Source of the DNA: Bacteroidota bacterium
Lineage (GTDB): Bacteria; Bacteroidota; Bacteroidia; Cytophagales; Cyclobacteriaceae
Reading direction: 5' to 3'
Length of the DNA: 44,439 nucleotides
Assembly: GCA_018267195.1 (NCBI GenBank)
Contig: JAFDYY010000028.1
Span: 1-44,439, forward strand
This document shows positions 1-8,600 of the stretch, piece by piece; position 1 is the first letter of the stretch, and each line of letters opens with the position of its first letter. Made by a program: the position numbers and the translations under genes. The notes beneath the pieces were generated by a model. The model had not been told where the DNA came from and did not search any database. It saw only the letters and a list, made by a program, of their open reading frames with translations.

Positions 1-1858
1 GTCCGATCGAGGGGTTGCTGTTCGTCCAGTTGTAGGTCTCCCCGCCTCCCGTGTTGGCCGTAAATGTTATCGCCCCTACCGCCCCTCCGCTGCAGACGCT
101 CACGTTGCTCTGGGCGCTCACCACCGGGCTCGGGTGGATCGTTAAATTAAAATTCTTGCTTGACCCGGTACACCCATTTTTAGTTGCTTGATACGTAATA
201 GTTCCAACCTCATCTGCACCTGTGATGTTTGAGCCTCCGGTAAATACCAAATCACCAAGGCCTGATGCCGGGATACCAATAGCTACATTAGAATTAGTCC
301 ATGAAACAGTTGATCCGACAATATTAGTTGTCAACGGAATGTTAATCGAGGCACCGGGACAAAAAGCCACCCCCCCTTGAGCTGTTACCTGAGGAATTGG
401 ATTTACGGTAGCGTTTACAGCAAAAGGAGCGCCCGTGCATCCGGCCAGGCTTTGGGGTACTATGCTGTATGTTACACTCCCTACATTCACTCCATCTGTT
501 GACGTTAAAGTTTGGTTAATCAGATTTCCAGAACCAGCCACTGCCCCCGTACTATTCGAACTTGATTGCACCGTCCACGTAAACGTAGTGCCAGGAGTAG
601 CATTGGGGTTCGTAATAGAAATATTGGTTAACGACCCGCTGCAAATAATGACATCGCTTGCTGAGGCATCGGGAATTTTATTGACGGTGAGTGTGGCAAA
701 CGGACTGGTAACATTGGCCGTGCAAGAACCGCTTGCATTTTTTACTACTACCTGATATTTATTCGAATTCTGTGCAAGTGTAATACCGGTTAGCGTCAGT
801 GTACTGGTATTTACTCCGCTGTAGATTCCGCCATTTGATAAATTGGATCCATTCTCCTGCCATTGGTACGATAAGTTTGTTCCGCTGGCAGAAACGCTAA
901 ATGATACTGTTGCATTTTGGCAAGCCGATGCATTTGATGGAGGCGTATTAACTATTGCGTTTTGCTGAACCGTTAACAATGCCGATGAACTAATTGCTGA
1001 AGGTGTGCAAGCACCGCTGACCACCACACGGTATAAATATCCTGAATAAGAAAATGGCACGGACGTTAAAGATAAAGTGGCGGTAGAGGCTCCTCCATAT
1101 ACTCCCCCCGAAACATTATTAAATGTTAATCCGCCATCGGTGCTTACCTGCCATTGGTAGGTAGGCGATGTAGTGACTCCGGCATTCACCGTGAAACTTG
1201 TATTGGTGGTTTCGCAGAGGGTTGAGTTGGCGGGTTGCCCCGAAATTTGAGGAAGATTTTGCACAATCAATGTAGCCACAACAGATGAAGCATTGGGTGT
1301 ACAAGTGCCCGACACTATCAATTGATACTGCTTACCATTTAGGGATGCGTCTATTCCTGAAATTAATAAGCTATTTGTATTAACCCCCGAGAAATAAGCT
1401 CCTACGGGTGCCAGCCCCGTGGCCACATCAATCCATTGATAAGAAAGGGATGTGCCAGTGGCCGCGGCCGTTAGTAATACATTTGCCCCTGCACAAGCCG
1501 TAGTAGTAGCCGGAGGTTGAGTTGTGATGGTGGGGGGCGATTGAACATTTAGTGTAGCACTGGCACTGTAGGCCGGAGGGGCACAAGTGCCCGTTACCTT
1601 CATGCGGTATTTATATCCGTTTAGTGCAACACTTACCGGAGAGATGGACAAGTTTTGTGTATTGAAATTTGTATAGGGAGCGCCCACAATATCGGCAAAC
1701 CCACCCCCATTATCTACTTGCCATTGCAACGAAGTGCCTGTTCCCGAAACCGATGCCACAAAGAAAACAACTCCACTTGCACCGGCACAAATTGAAGCAT
1801 TGCTCGGATCAGAAGTAGCCGGTAAACTATTTACTGTTAATACAGCTGGCGAAGAGGT
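1..1858 (-). repeat. Array of about seven ~280-bp Ig/PKD-like coding repeats
   Basis: In the translated minus strand, a TLTV/ATLxV strand followed by a new CxG motif recurs at roughly + positions 1835, 1545, 1270, 975, 690, 415 and 140, a period of 275-295 bp. The units are diverged from one another at DNA level except that the leftmost visible unit (1 to about 140) has a very different base composition. Boundaries are approximate, read by eye. Confidence 0.7.
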
Positions 1859-2857
1859 AACCGGAGTAGCGCAAGGCGTAGGTGCCGCGCTGGTAATCAC
1901 AACCTGGTATTGATAGTTGTTGTATCCGGTTGTTACACCGGAAATGCTGTACGAAGCACTCGTTGCCCCGCCAATATTATTAAATGTTACACCTCCATCG
2001 GTACTCTGTTGCCACTGGTAACTTAAATTATAGCCTGTGGCCGAAACAGAGAAGGTAACATTATTGCCCGCACAAATTGTTTGGTTAGAAGGCTGTGTAG
2101 AAATATTGATGGGGTTAAATACCTGAACCGCCACTGTGTTAGAGCCCGAACACCCGTTGGCATCGGTAGCGGTTAATGTATAGGTAGTAGTCGTAACCGG
2201 ATTGGCATTGGGATTATACACCGATGTGCTCGACAACCCCGTAGCCGGAGACCATGCATAAGTGTACGGCCCGCTTCCACCCGTAGCCACTGCATTATTT
2301 AAGGGAGTGAGTGAACTACCATTGCAAAGGTTTAAAGATGAACCGGTAACATTAGCCACTACCAACTCCGAACTCAAATCGCCATAATCAGCTCCGGCCA
2401 GAGCCGTGGTAGCATCTGAAGTGCCGGCCGGGTCAGTCGTTAAGAACCCGGATGAAGGCGTGCCTACTGCTTTTACGGCAAGCCCCGATAGTACAAAGTT
2501 ATTTACGCTGCCATTAAATGTATAGTCAAATGTAATCGTTGCTTTTGCAGCGGTTACTGATAATGAAACATTGCTGAGATCCGATCCGGAAGGTGTAACA
2601 ATACCCGTTGAGGGTTGAAATTGAAAATTAGCGGGTGCATCAATAATCAGGGTGAGCCCTGTTCCGCCTGCTACAGAAAACTGTCCTTCCGAAGTTTCGT
2701 ATATGGTGATATTGCTTAGCCCATAATACCCGCTCCCCACACACATATTATTCTGTGGGATAGCTTTGGTAATGCTAATCTGAGCAAATAAAGGTTGCGT
2801 ACCCATCCACGCCAAAACAATAAAGGCGAATATTCTCGGCAGTACACGGGTTGGCAT
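1..2857 (-). CDS. Giant secreted Ig/PKD-like repeat protein (C-terminal part beyond left edge)
   Basis: The frame is open from an ATG at 2857 to the left edge (952 codons), so the gene is 3'-truncated by the window. It starts with a signal peptide of about 26 residues (MPTRVLPRI...WMGTQPLFAQ). After an N-terminal beta-rich region of roughly 200 residues come Ig-like and PKD-like repeats of about 92-98 residues each. They are recognisable by YQWQ-x-STDGG, TxxCxG and TLTV-type motifs and a conserved Cys per unit; the last two or three units shift to PKD-like motifs (FTWTV, YNWTNSNPS). Such proteins in Bacteroidota are usually cell-surface adhesins or gliding/type IX cargo with a C-terminal sorting domain, but that part is outside the window, so the secretion route is inference. 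It lies 72 bp downstream of the lipoprotein gene and has its own candidate promoter. The exact ligand cannot be named. Confidence 0.85.
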   Translation of the reverse strand, partial: MPTRVLPRIFAFIVLAWMGTQPLFAQISITKAIPQNNMCVGSGYYGLSNITIYETSEGQFSVAGGTGLTLIIDAPANFQFQPSTGIVTPSGSDLSNVSLSVTAAKATITFDYTFNGSVNNFVLSGLAVKAVGTPSSGFLTTDPAGTSDATTALAGADYGDLSSELVVANVTGSSLNLCNGSSLTPLNNAVATGGSGPYTYAWSPATGLSSTSVYNPNANPVTTTTYTLTATDANGCSGSNTVAVQVFNPINISTQPSNQTICAGNNVTFSVSATGYNLSYQWQQSTDGGVTFNNIGGATSASYSISGVTTGYNNYQYQVVITSAAPTPCATPVTSSPAVLTVNSLPATSDPSNASICAGASGVVFFVASVSGTGTSLQWQVDNGGGFADIVGAPYTNFNTQNLSISPVSVALNGYKYRMKVTGTCAPPAYSASATLNVQSPPTITTQPPATTTACAGANVLLTAAATGTSLSYQWIDVATGLAPVGAYFSGVNTNSLLISGIDASLNGKQYQLIVSGTCTPNASSVVATLIVQNLPQISGQPANSTLCETTNTSFTVNAGVTTSPTYQWQVSTDGGLTFNNVSGGVYGGASTATLSLTSVPFSYSGYLYRVVVSGACTPSAISSSALLTVQQNAIVNTPPSNASACQNATVSFSVSASGTNLSYQWQENGSNLSNGGIYSGVNTSTLTLTGITLAQNSNKYQVVVKNASGSCTANVTSPFATLTVNKIPDASASDVIICSGSLTNISITNPNATPGTTFTWTVQSSSNSTGAVAGSGNLINQTLTSTDGVNVGSVTYSIVPQSLAGCTGAPFAVNATVNPIPQVTAQGGVAFCPGASINIPLTTNIVGSTVSWTNSNVAIGIPASGLGDLVFTGGSNITGADEVGTITYQATKNGCTGSSKNFNLTIHPSPVVSAQSNVSVCSGGAVGAITFTANTGGGETYNWTNSNPSIG

Positions 2858-2900
2858 AAGTGGGGTAAAATCTATCAAATGCTAAATCATTAAAATCTTT

Positions 2901-2934
2901 CAAAAGTAACCCATTACTAAATCATCTTCTCAAT
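2901..2934 (-). promoter_or_regulatory. Candidate Bacteroidota-type promoter for the Ig-repeat gene
   Basis: On the minus strand a perfect -7 element TACTTTTG (TAnnTTTG consensus, + 2901-2908) lies about 44 bases before the ATG. An ATTG that could act as the -33 element is 22 bases further upstream (+ 2931-2934), inside the end of the lipoprotein gene. The spacing is slightly long. This suggests the repeat protein can be transcribed independently of the STAND unit. Confidence 0.35.
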
Positions 2935-4231
2935 CCGTTAGCTTGCCCTGCGAGTTTAGTTTGATCAATACAATTTTATACTGATTCACGGGGTTTCCCA
3001 ATTGAAAAGTACCTAAAATCATAATATGGCCATCGGGCAGTTCTGCCACGGCTGCAGCCGTATCATCGCCCACTCCGCCAAAGGTAAGAGGATAGCCGCC
3101 CACCGGGGTAAGAAGTAAATTGGTTTTCAGCAACAAAATATCGCTGTTGGTTGAAGTGGAAAAACTATTAGCCACAAAATAATAGCCAACCTGGCTTGAG
3201 GGGCAACCCGTAACAAAAGGGCTTGCCAAACTTGAGTTTGGAATTTTGCCAAGCGGAACGGAGGATGAGTTATTGGCCCCTACCCCCTTGATAGAAAAAG
3301 CAGCTTCGTAATCGTACGTGGTTCGGTAGGTTAATTCAATGGACCGCATTTTTAGCAGCTTCAAAAAATTATTTCCGGACGCATCAGTTGAAAACCCGGT
3401 TATTACCGAGCCTACGTTTCCGGGAAATACATCCGTTAAAATATCGTAGGCTCCAAAGGCCGTAAAAGCTAATACCGAGTCGCTGGCGTTAAACGCAATA
3501 CCATTATTAGCCAAGGGAAATGAATAAAATTTCTTTCCCACATTTCCCTGAAAGCCTGCCCGGGTTACCCCATAAACATAAAATGTTCCTCCGGCAGCCG
3601 ATTCAAATGTCTTTACTGAGTTGCCATAATTATTTCCGGACGTGTTATTGGCTGTCCATACCGGGGTCAAGGTATTATCCATTCGATAGACCCATGTAAG
3701 GGTATCTATTTTAGCTGGATTAATTGGGTCTACCCCCAGCGTATTTCCTGAAATAATAAAACCTTGATCTTGCGTTTGGGTGATCGAGTTAGAGCGGGTA
3801 TTGGCAACCGGGATTGCCATACTTGAAATTTTAGCCCCCGAATTTATATCAAAAAAATATAGTGAAACGGTGGAGGTTCCGGTGGCGGTGTATTGGTTGG
3901 CCACCACCGCCAACTTTTGGTCGGAGGTAAGTATAAACCCTCTTGCCTCGGTTTCAATACTTTCATTAAAGGTGCGTTGCCACACCACATCACCGGCCGC
4001 ATTGGCCTTGGCCAGATAAATTTTTTGCAATGAATCTACTGCTGCCCTTGAGTTGCCCAAAATATAGAATGTGCCATCGGGGTTGGCAATAAGCCCCACA
4101 GCATGCTGGCTGCCCTCGCCTCCAAAATATTTAATATAATAATTTTGAGCCGGGTTTTTCACATTCATCTTTGTATCGCAAGAAACAAAAACAAAAATCA
4201 AAAAAACAATAACGCTCGATACGACTCTCAT
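2930..4231 (-). CDS. Lipoprotein, beta-propeller-like, unknown function
   Basis: The 433-residue product begins MRVVSSVIVFLIFVFVSCD, a type II signal peptide with a lipobox ending at Cys18, so it should be a lipoprotein of the inner or outer membrane. The mature part has repeated motifs of the form GGxGx(Q/D)xAxx(L/V)xxxPDGxxxILG near residues 37-57 and again near 390-410. These resemble blades of SBBP- or delta-60-type propeller repeats found in Bacteroidota surface proteins. No catalytic motif was recognised. Its ATG overlaps the stop of the upstream barrel gene by four bases (ATGA), so it is probably translationally coupled to it and works with the barrel and the STAND protein. The function is unknown; the domain reading is by eye. 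Confidence 0.8.
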   Translation of the reverse strand: MRVVSSVIVFLIFVFVSCDTKMNVKNPAQNYYIKYFGGEGSQHAVGLIANPDGTFYILGNSRAAVDSLQKIYLAKANAAGDVVWQRTFNESIETEARGFILTSDQKLAVVANQYTATGTSTVSLYFFDINSGAKISSMAIPVANTRSNSITQTQDQGFIISGNTLGVDPINPAKIDTLTWVYRMDNTLTPVWTANNTSGNNYGNSVKTFESAAGGTFYVYGVTRAGFQGNVGKKFYSFPLANNGIAFNASDSVLAFTAFGAYDILTDVFPGNVGSVITGFSTDASGNNFLKLLKMRSIELTYRTTYDYEAAFSIKGVGANNSSSVPLGKIPNSSLASPFVTGCPSSQVGYYFVANSFSTSTNSDILLLKTNLLLTPVGGYPLTFGGVGDDTAAAVAELPDGHIMILGTFQLGNPVNQYKIVLIKLNSQGKLTD

Positions 4232-5334
4232 CTAACTGCTTTTTTGAGGTGGAGCTTTTCTAATATACCGGCCACTATTCTTTTCTTTTTTCGCGGGTTA
4301 TATAATGGCTGCACAAAGCCTACGGAGATACTTAAATTATCTAACCGAAATATAGGCGATGCATATTGGTATTGTATGACACCGGGCGAAAGTTGTCCGT
4401 TGGCGGTATAAACACTCTTGGTAAGGTTAGACAGACCTGCCATGTAACTTACTTCTGCTACCAAAAAATTTTTACCTATTTTATATTTTATCCCTCCTCC
4501 AAAAATAAGAGACCGGTTGATACTATTTCGCATAGGGGTGATAATCAAATCGGCACCCTGAGAGGTCTTTTGGCTCCCAAATAAAGGTGAGTTATAATCT
4601 ATCTGATTGGGCGACAGGTGAGCACCCAATAGCAAGTTGGCCGCAATTCCGGCATAGAAAAAAGGTCTGATCGTTCCGCTGTCATACGCGTATTTCAGGT
4701 AAACCGGCACATCAATCCAGTCTTGCTTTTCAATGCCCGTTAATTGTTGCTGGGCATACCCGTCATGCCAGTTGGTTTTAAAATTCTTTTTGGAGTACAT
4801 CAATCCTGCACTTATACTCCAATGTTCGTTGATGTTCCAATCGGCACCTCCACCAAAGGTAAATCCTACTTTCAGAATTTTATCGGTGGAGAGAGAAGTC
4901 GGGTTGCTGGAGGTGTTCACTTCGTAGATGTATCTCGGTACCGATGTATTAATCCCCAGACGGGTGTAAGGGGTAAACACCGGGGTAGAGGTAAATTTTT
5001 TGCTAAGATAATATACATCAATGGGGTCGCGGTATGGGTTGGCCACATACTCGGGGTCTGCCTTTAATAGTTCCAAGTAGCTTTTCTCGGCCGAGGCGTG
5101 GTCGTCCAGAACTAAATAAACCTGCGTTAATAACAGGTAAGCACGAACCCGTTGTTCTTGCGAAAAACCTTTGTCTAAGCACGATTTCAGCATTTCCGGA
5201 AGACTGTAAAACCTTCCTGCATCAAATTCTGCGGCTGCGTCTGTCAGGGTTTGCTCGCAGTCTTTTTCTTGTGCCAACAACCGGTGCCCACAAATTATCG
5301 ATGACAGTACAAGGATACATAGAGTCCGGTTCAT
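4228..5334 (-). CDS. Outer-membrane beta-barrel protein with TPR-like N-terminus (PorT-like)
   Basis: The 368-residue protein has a Sec signal peptide (residues 1-22, ending LLAQ). A helical TPR-like segment follows at about 25-105 (FDAGRFYSLPEML, ...RAYLLLTQVYLVLDDHASAEKSYLELLKADPE). From about 120 to the end there are alternating amphipathic strands (VGFTFGGGADWNINEHWSISAGLMYSK, VPVYLKYAY, FFYAGIAANLLLG, LIFGGGIKYKIG, LSISVGFVQPLY) typical of the PorT/OMP_b-brl_2 type barrel. It is predicted to sit in the outer membrane with the TPR-like part in the periplasm. The start overlaps the stop of the STAND gene by one base (TGATG) and its stop overlaps the lipoprotein start (ATGA). This suggests the three products are made together and may form one complex. 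Confidence 0.85.
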   Translation of the reverse strand: MNRTLCILVLSSIICGHRLLAQEKDCEQTLTDAAAEFDAGRFYSLPEMLKSCLDKGFSQEQRVRAYLLLTQVYLVLDDHASAEKSYLELLKADPEYVANPYRDPIDVYYLSKKFTSTPVFTPYTRLGINTSVPRYIYEVNTSSNPTSLSTDKILKVGFTFGGGADWNINEHWSISAGLMYSKKNFKTNWHDGYAQQQLTGIEKQDWIDVPVYLKYAYDSGTIRPFFYAGIAANLLLGAHLSPNQIDYNSPLFGSQKTSQGADLIITPMRNSINRSLIFGGGIKYKIGKNFLVAEVSYMAGLSNLTKSVYTANGQLSPGVIQYQYASPIFRLDNLSISVGFVQPLYNPRKKKRIVAGILEKLHLKKAVR

Positions 5335-8300
5335 CAGAAACTTTTTATCAGCAAGCTTTTACAAGTAGATTCGTACAACACCCCATTGCCTACATATATA
5401 TTCCATTCTTCGGGTGTCATGTTCCGGGAAAGTTTGGGGCAAATTTTTTCAGCCAGCATTTTAGGATCGGTAGGCCAGATACGCACTTCTCCATTATTGC
5501 ACGAAGCCAGCAGGTAATCCGATCCTTTTGTAAAGGTCAGATTCCAAACGTATCCATTGTTGTTGTCCATCACGATGGGCAGATCTTCAACGTGGTCAAC
5601 TACCCACATCTGCAGTTTGCGGTCTAAGCCGGCACTGGCCAGCAGCAACCCATCCGGGCTAAACTCCAGATCAGAAATACCGGCTTTATGGCCGGTCAGT
5701 TCTTTCTCAACTTTTTGTGTGTTGATATTTATCAACTTCACGGTTCCCTTCTTGGCTTCTACATTTTCTATTCCATAGGCCACCACCGGGCGGGTGGGGT
5801 GAAAAGCAACCGACAGAATGCGGTTAGGCGATTCATCTCGCAATTCTTTTACCGAGTAATCGGCCATATCTACTATAACCAGTTTGCCGGTAGGAGAAGC
5901 TGCTACCAATGTTTTTCCATCCGAACTAATATCTATGGATTTAATTTCGTAAGGAAACGAAACAATTTTTTTAGAATCGCCCGTGGCAGCATTCGTCAGG
6001 CGCAGGGTTTTATCGATCGAAGCCGAAATAAAACGTGAAGAATTGTCGGGTAAAAATTTTAAAGCCGTGATTAAAGCAGTGTGGCCGGCCACGGTTCTCT
6101 TTTGGTTATTGGTAAGATTGAATATCTCCAGGTAGCTGGAGTCGCTTCCATTCACCAGGTATTTTTCATCCCGACTCAGTGCCAATACTTTATTGGGATG
6201 CTCTTTTTCATCCAGCAGTTTATTGATCTTCTGTTCTTCGTAGTTACCTTGAAAAATACGACCATCGTTTCCGGTAACATAGAAATTGGCAGTTGTTTGG
6301 GAGGCGGCCAAAGCAAACATTTTGCTTTTATATGAGCCCGGCATTTTTACCGCATTGTAGGTACCCCCATACAATTTGGTAAGGGCATAATAAAGACCGC
6401 GGAAAACATACGGGTCGTATTTTTTGCCGCCATAGTGCGTATGAAAATAATATCCTTGCAAAGCAGAAGCTCCGGCCAGGTCTTTGTCATCAATACCTTC
6501 TGATTTAGCTTCTAACGATTGAGCGATCGAGAGCATGAGACGGGCATTATTTTCCTTGAAGTTAGCTTCTGCCCGAGCATACTCACGCCTGGCATCATCT
6601 CGTGCCGTGCGGGCGCTGTCGCGTTGCACTTTGGCCAGCGTAAAGTTTTTCTCAGCGTCTTTTTGCAAAATGTCTTTTTCCAACAAAAGCAGGCGTAACT
6701 GTTCATTGCGTTTGGCCAATTCTACGTTCTTGCCTTCAATTTCTTTTTGCTTTGCTTTTATTTCATTGGTCTGCCTTTGGGCAATGTCGCGTTGTTTTTG
6801 CGCCTCCATCGAAGCCTGTTCAGCCAGTTTTTGTTGTGCCTTTGCTTCCACCAAGTTTTTTCCGGCCTCAATGCTGTTGATCAACCCGTAGAAGAAAAAC
6901 ATAATGGCCACTATTAAAAATACGGCCAACACAATATTAGTAGCCCGGGCTCTGCGCAGCACCCTGCGCTGCATCATCTCCTGGCTTTTTAATTCTGCTT
7001 CATACCCTATGCGGCTGCTGTCGAGAAATACAATGGTTCGTTCAAAAGCATCATCATAGCGTTGCGCCCATGCCCGGGTGGGGCGTTGTTTTTTCTGCCA
7101 GGTTAGGGCCAGCATTAAATCAGGCGGACGCCACAGGTTAGTGTGTCCTTTTTGATACATCTCTGCTGCCTGCGACAACCGTTTATACGTTTGAGCCGAT
7201 TCAGATTCTTCATTTACCCATTCGGCAAGCCGGACCCAAATGCGCATTAAACTTTCGTGCGATAGTTCTATGGTAGAGCCGGCATAGAGCGGCACGTGTA
7301 TTCCGGGCATTAAAAACGAACGTCCGGGTTTGCGGAAATTATCAACTAAATCAATTACTTCTTTTTCTTGTGCATCTGCCAGTTGTGCAATTAACCCGAT
7401 CTTGGCCGGTCTGCGCATACCTTGGTTATCAGCCCCTTTTTCGGTAATCGTTTTAAATAAAATTGAGGCAATTTCTTTTTGACGGGTATTCAATTCATCA
7501 AACGCTTCGTTGGCATGTAATGCCAACGCATGGCCAACCTTACCAATGGCGTTATAATGCCTGATATCTATGGGCTCGCCCGGATCATGGTTGCTTACCC
7601 AATAATCCCACGTACGCATCATAGCATGTTGCAAAATGGGTAACTGATCCTGGTTATCTCCCAAATCGCTCAGTAATCTTTTTAAAAGACGGGGGGCAAT
7701 TTTACCACCACTCACCGACACCGGGCCTTCTATGGCCATGCGCTTTTGCTCGCGCGTCATTTGTGGCACCAGGTAATTGCTCTTATTTACCATTTCGCTC
7801 AGGTCGTGAAAGCCGGCACAATCGCTGATAAAATCTGCCCGCATGCTCATGGCAACATAAATGGGCACTTGCTTTTGCTGCACTGCGGTGGTAATCAAAT
7901 TTATATAGGCAGCGGTTTCATTATAGGTTTCATTATCATTTCCTGAATAGCGGAATAATTCCTCAAATTGATCTATTAAAAAAAGTACATTTTCATTCTC
8001 CTCTTTCTGAAGATACCTGGCAATTTCTACTAGCCCATGGGGGCCGCTTCGCAAAACCGAACTAATGATGGCTTTATGAATCGGGACGTCTTCTTCCTCA
8101 ATCCGTTTTGATTCCAGTAAGGAGTTAATTATAGACTGAGTAAGGTTGGCAATGGGAGAACTGCCGGGCCGCAAAGTGCAAATATTCCAGAACGGCCCCG
8201 AATTAGTCATGAAGCCTCCATACAATACCGGCAACAACCCGCAGTACATTAAACTGGATTTCCCGCTTCCGGAGTACCCCAATACGGTTACGCTTCGGTG

Positions 8301-8480
8301 CTCAGATAACTTGAGCAAAATATCATCTACCTGTCCTTCCCGGCCAAAAAAGAGATAGCACTCCTCCATGGTAAATGGACGGAGCCCCGGAAAAGGATTC
8401 ACACCAATCTTTTTAAAGGAAACATCGGTTTCCGGATCGGATTCATCCATCACGCCAACCCTGACAGGTGAATTGAGCAT
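5334..8480 (-). CDS. Membrane-anchored STAND NTPase (nSTAND1-like) with coiled coil and WD40 propeller
   Basis: This is a 1048-residue protein. Residues 28-46 (NPFPGLRPF...FFGRE) are the usual entry to the nSTAND1 NTPase family. The Walker A is GYSGSGKSS (68-76) and the Walker B is VLFLIDQFEEL (165-175, Asp170). An MRADF segment is at 213-217 and the family's LSHESLMRIW motif is near 406-415. A single transmembrane helix at about 515-533 is preceded by an Arg-rich stretch (504-512), which places the NTPase in the cytoplasm. After it come a long charged coiled coil (about 540-645) and WD40-type blades (about 710-1030, such as FSPDGLLLASAGLDRKLQMW). By the positive-inside rule the coiled coil and propeller would be periplasmic. 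It heads the overlapping three-gene unit with a barrel and a lipoprotein. STAND proteins are signal-triggered switches; the signal and output here are unknown. Confidence 0.88.
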   Translation of the reverse strand: MLNSPVRVGVMDESDPETDVSFKKIGVNPFPGLRPFTMEECYLFFGREGQVDDILLKLSEHRSVTVLGYSGSGKSSLMYCGLLPVLYGGFMTNSGPFWNICTLRPGSSPIANLTQSIINSLLESKRIEEEDVPIHKAIISSVLRSGPHGLVEIARYLQKEENENVLFLIDQFEELFRYSGNDNETYNETAAYINLITTAVQQKQVPIYVAMSMRADFISDCAGFHDLSEMVNKSNYLVPQMTREQKRMAIEGPVSVSGGKIAPRLLKRLLSDLGDNQDQLPILQHAMMRTWDYWVSNHDPGEPIDIRHYNAIGKVGHALALHANEAFDELNTRQKEIASILFKTITEKGADNQGMRRPAKIGLIAQLADAQEKEVIDLVDNFRKPGRSFLMPGIHVPLYAGSTIELSHESLMRIWVRLAEWVNEESESAQTYKRLSQAAEMYQKGHTNLWRPPDLMLALTWQKKQRPTRAWAQRYDDAFERTIVFLDSSRIGYEAELKSQEMMQRRVLRRARATNIVLAVFLIVAIMFFFYGLINSIEAGKNLVEAKAQQKLAEQASMEAQKQRDIAQRQTNEIKAKQKEIEGKNVELAKRNEQLRLLLLEKDILQKDAEKNFTLAKVQRDSARTARDDARREYARAEANFKENNARLMLSIAQSLEAKSEGIDDKDLAGASALQGYYFHTHYGGKKYDPYVFRGLYYALTKLYGGTYNAVKMPGSYKSKMFALAASQTTANFYVTGNDGRIFQGNYEEQKINKLLDEKEHPNKVLALSRDEKYLVNGSDSSYLEIFNLTNNQKRTVAGHTALITALKFLPDNSSRFISASIDKTLRLTNAATGDSKKIVSFPYEIKSIDISSDGKTLVAASPTGKLVIVDMADYSVKELRDESPNRILSVAFHPTRPVVAYGIENVEAKKGTVKLININTQKVEKELTGHKAGISDLEFSPDGLLLASAGLDRKLQMWVVDHVEDLPIVMDNNNGYVWNLTFTKGSDYLLASCNNGEVRIWPTDPKMLAEKICPKLSRNMTPEEWNIYVGNGVLYESTCKSLLIKSF

Positions 8481-8600
8481 TTATTGTTTATTCCTAATCT
8501 TAAATGTACTACTAAAATTGATGAAGCTATCCATAACAACCTTCATCTTAAAAAATCTTAAACTTGTAACTAGTTAAAAAACCTTGAAAAATAGGTATTT

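Noticed and set aside
1..2857. CRISPR or short tandem repeat array suggested by recurrent motifs
   Set aside because: The repeats are about 280 bp, diverged at DNA level and in frame as protein domains, unlike CRISPR repeats and spacers.
5034..5627. Plus-strand open frame of 197 codons
   Set aside because: It lies opposite the well-supported barrel and STAND genes, has no promoter or recognisable motif, and its composition is that of an antisense shadow.
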